Assembly: GCA_031841125.1 (NCBI GenBank)
Contig: CM063109.1
Span: forward strand, 28,637,538-28,701,537
Reading direction: 5' to 3'
Length of the DNA stretch: 64,000 nt
DNA from: Acanthococcus lagerstroemiae
Lineage: Eukaryota; Arthropoda; Insecta; Hemiptera; Eriococcidae
Positions 30,568 to 40,029 of this stretch are shown piece after piece. The number at the start of each line of letters is the position of its first letter. The stretch's first letter is position 1. The translations under genes and the position numbers were made by a program. The notes under the pieces are model-generated. The model was not told where the DNA came from, made no database searches, and worked only from the letters and a program-made list of their open reading frames with translations.

Positions 30568-32709
30568 ATGAAAACAAAGGAATTATTAATATTATATCAA
30601 AATGTCCGGGGTCTACGTACGAAATTAATTGAGCTTAACAACTCAGTATTAGCTACTCAATACGATGTGATCATTTTGACTGAGACTTGGTTACATGAAG
30701 GAATCTGTAACGGAGAGTTGCTTGATGACCGCTATACGATTTATAGAACTGATCGCAATTATTCATTCGTAGCCACGACTAGAGGAGGAGGCGTTTTGAT
30801 CGCCGTTAAAAAGTCTATACATTCTTACCCAGAACTTCTACCTTCCGCTATTACTCATTCTGATAATTACTTTGAACATCTCTGGATAAAATTATCACTT
30901 CCTAATCACCCTGGGTTACTTATCGGTGCAGCATACTTCCCACCCAATACTCCAGTTCAACATTACCGAAACTTTTACGATGCTATTTTGGAACATCAGC
31001 ATGGGAACCCCGGAGAAATATTAATTATGGGTGATTTCAATATACCGGATTTCAGGGTTATTGGTCATCGTGTTTCGATTAAATGCAGTGATCTGACCGA
31101 ATTCATTCAGCTAGCTAACATGTACTCACACAATTGCATACTTAACCAATATGGAAAAACTCTTGACATAGTCATTGGAACCTTACAATCTATTAACGTA
31201 CAACAGACCGAATCCATAGTTCCAAATGCTGACATTCATCACCCACCCTTGAAATACAGATTCCTAATGCCGCTTTCTTTACAGTTCAATCATACTTGGC
31301 TTGTAATAGGAAGGACGAACTTAATTTTCGTAAAGGTATATAATTTCCTTGCCCTTTATTACAGATTACGGGATCAAAATTGGGAGAATGTTCTCCAAAC
31401 CACAGATGTAGATTCAGCTGTAGATATATTTGACAGCATAATCAAAACGATACTACAGGACACAATACCTAAAAAATCCAAAAACTTGCAAAGAAATTTT
31501 CCTCCCTGGTTTACAGGTTCGCTGATACATAAAATTAAACTTAAAGAACAAGCTAGAAGGAAACTAAGAAAACATCCTGATAATATTTATTTTTTACAAC
31601 GGTATCGTGCACTGCGCAAAGAGAGTAAACGTCTCATCGCTCTTGCCCGGCAAAACTTTGAAAACAACATTGAAAATAGTATGTTGCAGGATCCAAGAAA
31701 GTTCTGGAACTATGTATCTTCTAAAAGAAAAGGTCCAGGAAACAGTCGAGTTTTTAAATATGGGAATGAAATTCTAACGACCTCTGAAGAAATCGTAGGA
31801 GCATTTGCCAGACACTTCTCCTCTGTATACTCCCAACCAAATAATAATCCAATGCAGTCATCAGCCCATCACAATAAGCTCTCAATTGATGTTAAAAGGA
31901 TTAGCGCCCATGACATTATGGTGGCACTTCGGCGACTTCCTCCAAAGACAACCGTTGGACCGGATGGTGTGCCCCAATTCATTTTTAAGGCCTGTAAAGA
32001 CTTTTTGATAAATCCACTCGAGCATATCTATAATTTGATAATAAGCAAAGCAACGTACCCCTCCGCATGGAAGATAGCCAAGATTATACCTATTCCAAAA
32101 TGTAATCATAACTACGAAATCGTTAAATACAGACCTATATCCCTGCTTCCCATTGCAAACAAAATTTTCGAAACCATTCTATATGACAAAATATACGATC
32201 AAGTAAAATATGCATTAATAGACCAACAGCATGGCTTTATCACTGGAAAATCCATTCTTACCAATCTAACTAAATTCGTTGATTTTCTGTCTTTTACTAT
32301 CGATTCTGGATTGCAAACAGACGTTGTCTACACAGATTTTCAGAAAGCGTTTGACAGGGTCGACCACAAAATCCTACTTGCGAAGCTTAAACAGATTGGA
32401 TTTTCGGTGACATTAGTGCGTCTAATGGGATCATATCTTCAAAATCGGACTCAATATGTACAGTTCGGGGGGATGAAGTCTGCACCATTCGTGAGTATGT
32501 CTGGGGTGCCACAAGGATCTAATCTCGGACCTCTCTTATTTAACGTTTTCATAAATGATATTGACGAAACTATAAAGAATTCTGAGTTTATTTTGTACGC
32601 TGATGACCTTAAAATATATAAAGTTATTCAATCGTTTACAGATGTTACTCTACTACAGAGAGACCTCGATGCTTTCACTCGTTGGTGTGATCAAACAATT
32701 TATCTTTGA
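30568..32709 (+). CDS. LINE ORF2: endonuclease and reverse transcriptase
   Basis: 713 codons from ATG. An APE-type endonuclease comes first: LYQNVRGLRTK, VIILTETWLHEG, GGGVLIAVKK, the catalytic ILIMGDFNIPDF (about residues 148-160) and ADIHHPPLKY at its end. The reverse transcriptase follows: KTTVGPDGVPQFIFKA, KYRPISLLPIANKIFETIL, QQHGFITGKSILTN, motif A YTDFQKAFDRVDH, GVPQGSNLGPLLFNVFIND, and YADD at 32596-32607. All catalytic boxes look intact. The protein nicks target DNA and reverse-transcribes the LINE RNA. The frame stops early at 32709; downstream text in other frames is still homologous, so the C-terminus is broken. Confidence 0.88.
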   Translation: MKTKELLILYQNVRGLRTKLIELNNSVLATQYDVIILTETWLHEGICNGELLDDRYTIYRTDRNYSFVATTRGGGVLIAVKKSIHSYPELLPSAITHSDNYFEHLWIKLSLPNHPGLLIGAAYFPPNTPVQHYRNFYDAILEHQHGNPGEILIMGDFNIPDFRVIGHRVSIKCSDLTEFIQLANMYSHNCILNQYGKTLDIVIGTLQSINVQQTESIVPNADIHHPPLKYRFLMPLSLQFNHTWLVIGRTNLIFVKVYNFLALYYRLRDQNWENVLQTTDVDSAVDIFDSIIKTILQDTIPKKSKNLQRNFPPWFTGSLIHKIKLKEQARRKLRKHPDNIYFLQRYRALRKESKRLIALARQNFENNIENSMLQDPRKFWNYVSSKRKGPGNSRVFKYGNEILTTSEEIVGAFARHFSSVYSQPNNNPMQSSAHHNKLSIDVKRISAHDIMVALRRLPPKTTVGPDGVPQFIFKACKDFLINPLEHIYNLIISKATYPSAWKIAKIIPIPKCNHNYEIVKYRPISLLPIANKIFETILYDKIYDQVKYALIDQQHGFITGKSILTNLTKFVDFLSFTIDSGLQTDVVYTDFQKAFDRVDHKILLAKLKQIGFSVTLVRLMGSYLQNRTQYVQFGGMKSAPFVSMSGVPQGSNLGPLLFNVFINDIDETIKNSEFILYADDLKIYKVIQSFTDVTLLQRDLDAFTRWCDQTIYL

Positions 32710-33260
32710 ACTTAATAAATGTGTAAAAAATCTCATACACTAGAAAGAAAAACACCACTGCAATATAATTATACGTTGAAAACGCATAAACTCGAGGTTG
32801 TAACTGAAATCAGAGACTTGGGTGTAACTATGGATTTGCTTTAACATTCACTTCCCATATAACAACAATGCGTAACAAAGCAAAATCCATGCTCGGCCTA
32901 ATTTTTCGTTTTTCATCATCATTCTCACGCTACGAAACTCTGCTCATTCTCTACTACGCGTGGTACGGTCTCACTTGAGTTCGCCTCACCTATTTGGCAT
33001 CCCGCTCAACAAGGCATAAGTCGATCCTTGGAACAGATACAAAACGATTCCTTCGATACCTTTATTTTAAAATGTTTCAGTACTACCCACACGACATAAC
33101 TTATAACCGAAATTTCTTTCTGGATTCCAAATTCAATCTTTAGCGATTCGTAGAGATATAGCATCAATCCGAATGTCCATGATCTCCTAGTTAACAAAAT
33201 TTCTGACCCATATCAGATATCAAAACTTAATATTACGGTTGCCGCGTCCCTCGGCTGAGG
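32710..33260 (+). pseudogene. Decayed C-terminus of the LINE ORF2
   Basis: After the stop at 32709 the translation continues in shifting frames: TLKTHKLEVVTEIRDLGVTM, FTSHITTMRNKAKSMLGLIF, FASPIWHPAQQGISRSLEQI and VNKISDPYQISKLNI. These match the region after the RT thumb in CR1-like LINEs. At least three frame changes and stops separate the pieces. Confidence 0.75.
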
Positions 33261-33842
33261 AATTATAAACTTTTTAAAATACCTTTTTGACGGACTGAAA
33301 TATTCAAAAATTCGCCTACAGTGAGGGGCATGAGGTTAGTCAATGACTTAACCAACAAATGACCTACTATCGGACTTTCTCGACCCTGCAGATAACCCCC
33401 GACTTATACGGGTTCTGAAATCTCTTCGTTGACCCGCACGGCTTGGAGCAGTAGGGGCAGGGGCGGTGAGGACCCGAGATGTGAATAAGATGCAACAGCA
33501 TGAGGCGGTATAATCAAGCGAGTGTTTTGTGTGGGGGGGGTGTATGAATGAATGAATGTATGTGTGTAGGTTAATGAGGATGAGTGTGTCCGGGATTGTA
33601 TGGTGTGCGGGTGTGTGTATGTACGCGTTGCGAGTGGTGTTTTTTTAGTAGTTTGTTTCTTTTTTTGTTTTGTTTTTTGTTTGTTTTGATTATTTTTTTT
33701 TATTATTTCTTTTTTTTTTTCTCTCTCTCTCTTCTTAATTTTGTTTTAATTTTTCATGCTCTCCCCTTCCCTGTAACTGGCCACCTGGCTGTTGGAAAGG
33801 GGAGCAAAAATATACAAATTATTATTATTATTATTATATTCG
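33261..33842 (+). other. 3' UTR and microsatellite tail of the LINE
   Basis: Non-coding. Contains GT/GAAT repeats near 33525-33580, a T-rich run and a final ATT microsatellite (33818-33838). The CCACCTGGCTGTTGGAAAGG motif just before the tail could serve to recruit the reverse transcriptase. Confidence 0.6.
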
Positions 33843-33952
33843 TGTGTTCTTTCAATAATTTGGTTCACAACGAAAATATTCTCTACAGTTGAGAAGCTTT
33901 TTCTGAATCCCGCCTGTTCATTCCCCTGATGATTAATTAAATCCGAATGGTT

Positions 33953-34045
33953 CTATTGGTGTTGTGGGACGTATGGCGATGCACGCATGCCAAAGTGGCC
34001 CCTGAGACACCGCACCCCCGGAGGAAATACCTTTGGCATCCCAGT
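33953..34045 (+). repeat. ~105-bp SINE-like repeat, copy 4, with TSD
   Basis: Reads GTGGGACGTATGGCGATGCA, CGCATGCCAAAGTGGCCCCT and GAGACACCGCACCCCCGG. It is flanked by AATGGTT at 33946-33952 and 34046-34052. It breaks the RTE reading frame between TSNICKVFK and GNEQAGFRK, which proves that this short sequence moved as a unit. Confidence 0.82.
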
Positions 34046-34667
34046 AATGGTTATACGTACGTCTTTTTTAAGACTGGCTTAAATACTTTACAGATGTTCG
34101 ATGTTAAGCTTACTGGCCTGTAATTTTCAATGAGTTCCTTCCTCCCTTTTTTGTATAATAATTTTATTTCGGCCAAGTTCCACTGTTTTGGACTTATTTT
34201 CATAATTAGAATTTTGTTAAATATTTTAGCCAGGTGTGGCACTCTCTGATCGCCAAATCTTTCAGCATTTCGTTCGTAATTCCATCCGGTCCTGGGGCTA
34301 TGTCATTTTTCAGTCTATTTAGTACGTATTCCACTTCTCTCTCCATTATTTCCGGGATTCCTTCCTCCTTTCAACTTCCGGTTATGGCTATTTTTGATAG
34401 CTCGTTTCGCTCGCGGTAAAAGTCCTCGTAAAAACTTGTTGCTGCCTCTACAATTTCTTCTTGATTTTGAGTCGCTTTTCCTGTCTGATTTTTAACTTCA
34501 GCATAACGTCTCTTCTGCCACCGAGTTCGAGCCTAATTTTTTTAGTGAACCAACTTTCTTCCAAAATATCTTGAATTTTCCCTAATTATATTTTTGAATA
34601 TCTTCTCTAACATTTTTCTTCTCCAATTTTTGTATTTCAATTAGCTCAGTTTTGTCCAGTGGTGTTT

Positions 34668-35540
34668 TATTTCTATTTTTCCAAAGGAACGAGCAGTTTC
34701 AGAGAGTTAGAGGAAATGGCGACCGAACTGATAGATAAGGGACGGGACGCGGGATTAAAAATAAACATGGAAAAAACAATAATGCTCTCTAACGTCGCCG
34801 AGACGCCCCCACTAAAGTTAGGAAATCAAAAAGTAGAGAAGGCCGACGACGCGATATATCTAGGACAGATAATCAGCTTTGAGAATAAAGTAGATAAGGA
34901 AATTAATAGGCGCATCAGTCTGTCCTGGACAAAATTCTGGAGTCTAAAGCATGTTCTAAAGGGTAGCTACAAAAACAAACTAAAAAGCTGAATATTCAAC
35001 TCTTGCGTGATACCAACCTTAACCTACGGCGCACAAACTTGGTCCCTAACACTCGCCCAGGAAAATAAAATAAAATCCGCCCAAAATAAAATGGAAAGAT
35101 CGATACTAAAAATTAAACTAACAGATAAAATCCCAATAAAGAGCATTAAGTACAAACTAAGATGGAATCTAAATTCAATACACGTGATTCGAAGACTCAA
35201 GTGGGACTGGGCAGGACATGTTGGAAGGATGAGCGACGATAGATGGACTTACAAATTAACTTTTTGGCAACCATACAAAAAAAGAAGAAGTGGACTTCAG
35301 AAAATCACTTGGCGAGATGACCTAGACAGGTTTTTAAAGAGTAAAAACAATTTTCACAGGGTAACCTGGGATAGATCAGAGTGGAACAGGCTGAGGGAGG
35401 CCTATGACCAAAAACAGGGCCTGGTGGGGTGAACCGGAGTTTGGTCGTTAGTACTACCATACTAATTACCATAATACAGAAGTATAAATATTTTTTTGTA
35501 AAACCACCAAAAAAAGGCTTAATAAATAAATAAATAAATA
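34668..35540 (+). pseudogene. RTE LINE 3' fragment, + strand, nested in the opposite copy
   Basis: Encodes the end of the RT and the C-terminal region: MATELIDKGRDAGLKINMEK, AIYLGQIISFENKVDKEIN, SWTKFWSLKHVLKGSYKNK, then a stop at 34989-34991. After a short gap come TLTYGAQTWSLTLAQENKIK, MERSILKIKLTDKIPIKS, IRRLKWDWAGHVGRMSDD and WNRLREAYDQKQGL at the C-terminus (to 35432). The 3' UTR ends with an AATA microsatellite (35519-35541). Possible target duplication ATTTTTCC/ATTCTTCC. 5'-truncated. Confidence 0.85.
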
Positions 35541-35974
35541 ATTCTTCCTGACTCGAGAGTCTGTTTTGAAAGCTTATCCCTGGTTTTCTCTTTAGCCCTC
35601 GTCATTCCAAACTCTTCAACCGTGTTTTTTAAAGCTTGGACCATACTGTCGTCGAAATTATCCTCGACTTTCATTTCCTCTAGCACTGATTTCAGTTTCT
35701 GGTGTGCATCTTCTTTCTTTCTGGAGATGATCCCGCCTTCCTCTCCTTTTACCTTTCCTGTGATTTTTATACTGGACTCTCTGCGGTAGTCTGATGAGAG
35801 GCCAAATTTTGACAGTGTTGTTACATCTTTAACTACTGACTGGTCATTTTTAGTAGGTGGTCAGTCTCATTTTTAGTTTTCCCGTCTGGCGATATCCATG
35901 TCCATTTCCTTTTGACTTTCTTTTCTTGTAAAAAGTGTTTGCTGTACATAAGTTAAATTTTTGGGCAATTTCTG

Positions 35975-36382
35975 CTAATCTTTCCCCCTGTCGTTTCTTT
36001 CCCTCACACCAAATCGGCGGCAGTGCTTTGAATTAGCCTCCTCTCCTACTTTTGCGTTGAAGTCCCCCATTATTACTTGATAGTATTCCTTCTCTTTTTG
36101 AATTGTTGCCTCCAGCTCGTCATAAGATTTATCTGCTTCTGCCTTCTTTGCTCCGGCTGTAGGTGCATACACTTGCAAGATTAGCATTCTTGTCTTCTCA
36201 TCCATTTTCAGTTTTAGCAGGCATATTCTTTTAGATATTATTTTAATTTCCACAACATTATTTTTGATATTTTTGTTAATATAAAAACCCACCCCCTGTA
36301 ACCTTTTGTGGAACCAAAGTAGCATAGATAGCTGCCTCTCCTCCTTTCTGCTAGTCTTTCCCCATATTTTCTCACTTCCCAC
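35975..36382 (-). pseudogene. RTE LINE endonuclease part
   Basis: Minus-strand text GVGFYINKNIKNNVVEIKII, LKMDEKTRMLILQVYAPTA and YYQVIMGDFNAKVGEEANS is the APE endonuclease core with its GDFNAKVG metal loop. It belongs to the copy 33845-36420. The segment 35545-35970 continues it with frameshifts and stops (KWTWI-like text in broken form). Confidence 0.85.
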
Positions 36383-36420
36383 ACGTTTTTTAAATAATTT
36401 TCATTATTTTTTTTAAACAT

Positions 36421-37310
36421 TTTTCTCGGTGTTCTCAGTTATAAATACACTTTATTAAAATAGTCAATTCAATTTATACGTGTGTATTGGGGGGGGGGGG
36501 GAGACAAAACTCTTACGGCGCCGTACCACTCCAAATGCCCGGTAATAGTGTTATGTACTCATCATTTCGATTTTTTGAAACATCTGTTTTCAAACTTTGA
36601 AAAAAATTACCACGTTCTTATCACCATAAATTTCAAAATCATAGACACGGAGTTGTAATCACGTTTTCACAGTCACAACGGTATATAATTATAGCTCTGA
36701 GTCTACAGAACACATTTCTGTGGGGGGTAGGGAGGGGATGTTCATAGCGCTTCTATCGGATGTTATTGAACTTAAAATTTAGCGGCCAACATTTGGCCCC
36801 TGACCAACAACTGGCACTTTCCCCTAAGTGCAATTTTCATCATGCCAAATGAGCTAAGTACCTACGCTTGAACTTCTGGACATATGTATCAAGTGAAATA
36901 ATTATTCCCGCCAAATATATCAAGTGGGTCGTAATTTTTATGGAATGGCTATAGAGTGCCATCAATGCAAGTTTAAACTTTTTTTTTTTTTTTACTGGCA
37001 CATACTAGAGCGTCAGCAAGTCTTATTTCTCCTATTTGAGGAGTCACATCAATAAAATGGAGTACAGGACAGTGAGCGGAAGTTGGTTAAATTTTCAAAT
37101 TTCTCTTCTGCAAAATTAGTAAAAATGTCACTTAGGCGTTTTGCGCATGTCACCATCAAAATGATATTTTGTAGCCCCAAATTTTTTGGAAGATAGCAAT
37201 GTATCCTTGTGCCCCCATTCCGACATCACTGTCAAACATATCTACACGTTGCCAGGATAAGTTGCCTAGTCACCCGGTTGAAGGCTGTTATGTAACTCTA
37301 TATCATTTCG
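36421..37310. other. Non-coding intron stretch
   Basis: A G run at 36489-36501 and a T run near 36980-36994. No gene, repeat family or TIR pair was found. Confidence 0.4.
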
Positions 37311-37317
37311 GAAGTAG

Positions 37318-37520
37318 AAATATCGCGAGGGTTAGAGAAGCTGAAACCTAAGCGAACATTTAGGCCAGATGGGATACCGCCTTATACATTTAAAGCCTGC
37401 GGGGGGGGGGGCTGTTAATTGGCATACATTCTAACCAACTTCTGTTCCTTCATAATATTAGCTTGGTTAACATATATTATGATGTCAGAGGTTAGTGAAC
37501 TAGCCACATTGACGAACTAG
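37318..37520 (+). pseudogene. Short LINE reverse transcriptase fragment
   Basis: The + frame reads KLKPKRTFRPDGIPPYTFKA followed by CG, the R-x-x-x-P-D-G-I-P block before the RT palm in CR1/Jockey LINEs. It is followed by a G run that breaks the frame. Nothing upstream or downstream restores the element; it may be the 5' remnant of the copy whose 3' end lies near 38130. Confidence 0.65.
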
Positions 37521-37659
37521 CCGTTACATTATATATATTACGAGACCTTCCAGTACTATCCCAACTCAATGGAATGTGTGAGGGGGTATTGCAGAGATTT
37601 GAACTAAAAGTCTGGAAATGAAACCTCACTTACCTTTCTGTATAATCTGCTCCATAATT

Positions 37660-38140
37660 CCATGATTGATTCCTCGTTCCCGGTTAAAATTCAGATCAGT
37701 TCCGTCAATTCATGGGCGTAAAGTAGATCTTTTCTTGACTAAACTTGCCAAAGTGAAACATCATCTCAACACTTCTCTCAATCGACCTGTCAAACAACAT
37801 AATAAATTAGCAAAACGGGAGAGGAAAATAGATACTTTGAGAGAGGGCAAAAGAAAAGAAGTTGAAGTTATTCTCCAGGCCTCTTATGATTAGGGGAGCA
37901 GCGGTGGCGTGTCAGGGTGAGGAGTGGGCTGGTTTGATCTGTCGTTGTTTCTAAAGATAACTTTTTTTTCTCCAACTCTACTCCCTTTTGGTTCTGTTTT
38001 ATTTTACTTCTTCATTTCTGTTTACTTTATTTTATCATTTATTCACTTATCTTTGTTTTTGTTTCTGTTTTCCTTTCGTTGAATAATGTTGTGTACAATG
38101 CAGCCTCCGTAAAGAAAGAATAAAGAGAGAAGCCAGGTAC
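37660..38140 (+). other. 75-codon frame and AT-rich tail, possible LINE remnant
   Basis: A lysine/arginine-rich frame at 37666-37893 (KVDLFLTKLAKVKHHLNTS, KRERKIDTLREGKRKEVE) is followed by a T-rich segment and an ending GTAAAGAAAGAATAAAGAGA. The layout resembles the last part and 3' UTR of a LINE. I do not recognise the protein. Confidence 0.35.
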
Positions 38141-38676
38141 TTCGAGATACCCTAGATACGTGTTTGTGCTCCACATTCAAGAACTTCATATTACAACGGA
38201 GTGAATAAGTTTGAAAGTTTGAAATAACGTTTCGTCGAAAACAATTTTCTCCGTTTTATCAATTTCGAGAGATAAAACGCGAGTTGTTTTCGTATACGTA
38301 CCGGGACCCGTGAAAACGCCCGTAGAACGTCAGACTTTTCCAACTTGTAGAACAAGAGTGCATTTGCATAACCGCCTCAAAGCCGTCGTTTATTAATGTT
38401 GTAAATTTTAAATTCACCGCGTCGAGTATAAAGTCCAGGTCGTAGGTTTTTATCAATTTTTTCGTCCCGAAGGAGTGTTTGAAGAAAAAAAAAGACGTAA
38501 ATCCGCCGCGGCTTTTTATAAAATGCGAATATAATCCAGTTGGTCGCGAATTACAAAAGACACCCCGGCTTAATGCTGGGAAGCCCGCTCGAATCCAATT
38601 TCGTTATCCGACAAACCCCCAACTTATTTCGTATTTTTATACTCCGCTTCACGGTCTTAATTAATTTCGCGTGTTT
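38141..38676. other. Intron end before PTRHD1 exon 2
   Basis: Unique sequence of moderate GC. No repeat or second exon was found. It leads to the acceptor at 38681. Confidence 0.4.
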
Positions 38677-38681
38677 CGCAG

Positions 38682-38855
38682 ATTCCAGACGAGGAGGAGT
38701 TGATCAAAGTGCGAGACCTGCTGGCGCAGAACCAAATCGACCATAAACTGTGGATCGAGCATCCGGAGAACATTCCAACCTGCGTGGCGCTCAAACCGTA
38801 CCCGAAAGGCGATGTACAAAAGTATTTCAGGAAATACAAGCTGCTCAATTATTAA
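38682..38855 (+). CDS. PTRHD1: PTRHD1 exon 2 (C-terminal half)
   Basis: Second and last coding exon, 57 codons plus TAA at 38853-38855. It is preceded by the acceptor GTGTTTCGCAG and begins IPDEEELIKVRDLLAQNQ, continuing the VVLE of exon 1 without a gap relative to human PTRHD1. The segments IDHKLWIEHPENIPTCVALK and PYPKGDVQKYFRKYKLL match the conserved C-terminus (a lysine-rich end after the PYPK turn). The total protein is 120 aa, close to the family's PTH2 core; human PTRHD1 is about 20 aa longer at the N-terminus. No near AATAAA is seen, so the 3' end is not set. The intron between the exons is 19165 bp and filled with transposons. Confidence 0.93.
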   Translation: MPDEEELIKVRDLLAQNQIDHKLWIEHPENIPTCVALKPYPKGDVQKYFRKYKLLNY

Positions 38856-39224
38856 AACTCGTTTGTTCTTATTTGTTCGACCGTGCTGGGACCTTCGGAC
38901 ACCGTACACGTCCTCTGCGGCTCATATTCTCCCAGATTTATACAGGGTGTTTTACGAATTGGCTCCCCTTTGTTATTTTGAATGCGAAGTCAGGTCTTCG
39001 GGGGTCAAAAATGAATCGTCGAAGGACAAGGTCTAGAAAAATTTCACTCGTCTAGAAGGGGGGCTCGAACGTACCATCAACTTTGGAATCTCAAATGACA
39101 ATTTATTTATTTGTTTACGTAATGCAGGGACAACAGAGGCCACAATTACGGGATTTTACATGTTACAAGATACGAGAAAATGAAATTAATGCATAAATAC
39201 GCACAATTTATGGGTAATTGCGTG

Positions 39225-39934
39225 TTACAATTGAGTGTAGATGTTTGCTTTTTGAAGATGGTGGATTAGTAGGTCGGATGCTACGATTTGGAAAAGATTT
39301 TTGAGTGTAAGGAGATTGAGGAGATGGAAGCGTAGAGATGTGAGGATTGGGCACTTCAGTAGGAGATGTGAAATTGTGAGTGGATAATGACATTGAGAGC
39401 ATATCCGAGGTGGTGATTTGTTACGGAGGAATTCGTGAGTAAGACGAGTGTAGTGTGGCCAGTGAGTAGTCGGGTGAGAATGACATCGTGTCTGCAATGA
39501 CCGGTGGAGAGGATGACTGTCGCTGGGGTGTCGAAGATGGATCGAAATTGACGTGTGGGATGTTGAGCTTGCCAGCGTTGAGACCATTCTGCTGCGGTGG
39601 CTGTGTTGATGAGGTGAGTGCTTCTGGGCTGGTCAGCGCTGAAGATGTAAGTCCCAGAGTTTCTAGGGCAGTTTCATGTCTGGGTGCAAAGCGTGTTTCC
39701 GACTGTAGGTTCTGTGGCGGTTGATTTCCTCCAGTTGAAATAGCGTTCGTACGGATAAAGAAGCGCTGGAAAAGTAGTTGTCGGCGAAGGACCGGTGGTT
39801 GTTCGTTGCAGAGAAAATAGAGATTGGAGCAGGCTGTGGTGAGGAAGGCACCACTGGCCAAGCGTAGTGCTCGATGGTGAATGGCGTTCAGTATGTTTAA
39901 ATCAATTTTGGTTGCTGCTGAGTAGATAGCAAGT
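39225..39934 (-). pseudogene. Jockey-like LINE ORF2 C-terminus
   Basis: Minus-strand text: YSAATKIDLNILNAIHHRAL and RLASGAFLTTACSNLYFLCN (39930-39790), then in a shifted frame PHYTRLTHEFLRNKSPP, RICSQCHYPLTISHLLLKCP and LRFHLLNLLTL. The C-x-x-C-H-x-x-x-x-H-x-L-x-x-C-P block is the zinc-knuckle-like C-terminus of Jockey-clade proteins. A frameshift lies near 39590. Confidence 0.8.
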
Positions 39935-40029
39935 CAGGCCCGTAGACAGTCATCTATGATAGGGGGTGCTGACTGTTTATCAGGGGGGCTTGAGGATACA
40001 TACAGGGTTTGTCGGTTTTCCTTCCGCCG

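Larger units (their letters stand above)
29358..33842 (+). mobile_element. Nearly full-length CR1/Jockey-superfamily LINE
   Basis: Contains ORF1 (29389-30084), an inter-ORF gap of about 480 bp with GT repeats, ORF2 (30568-32709), a decayed ORF2 end (to about 33260) and a 3' UTR that ends in an ATT microsatellite at 33818-33838, the typical short-repeat tail of such LINEs. It is the best-preserved LINE in the window, truncated only at the extreme 5' end, where it abuts the minus-strand RTE at about 29355. Confidence 0.85.
33845..36420 (-). mobile_element. RTE LINE copy on minus strand, interrupted twice
   Basis: Reading on the minus strand: the endonuclease (36382-35975, with VIMGDFNAKVG), a spacer, APGPDGITNEM and HLAKIFNKILIMKISPKQW (34242-34051), YRPVSLTSNICKVFK, and then GNEQAGFRKSFSTVENIFVV at 33930-33850. 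A + strand RTE fragment (34668-35540) and a ~100-bp SINE-like repeat (33953-34045) interrupt it. Multiple stops are present, so this is a relic. Confidence 0.82.
19517..38681 (+). other. PTRHD1 intron, 19.2 kb, transposon-filled
   Basis: Bounded by GTACGTG at 19517 and TTTCGCAG at 38674-38681. It holds, in order, two hairpin MITEs, an RTE endonuclease fragment, a MULE split by an RTE LINE, a hAT with nested Jockey and small hAT inside another RTE LINE, a CR1-like LINE, and opposed RTE copies. The human PTRHD1 gene is compact, so the length is due to insertions. Splicing across the gap is inferred from perfect phase and homology, not from transcript data. Confidence 0.85.
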
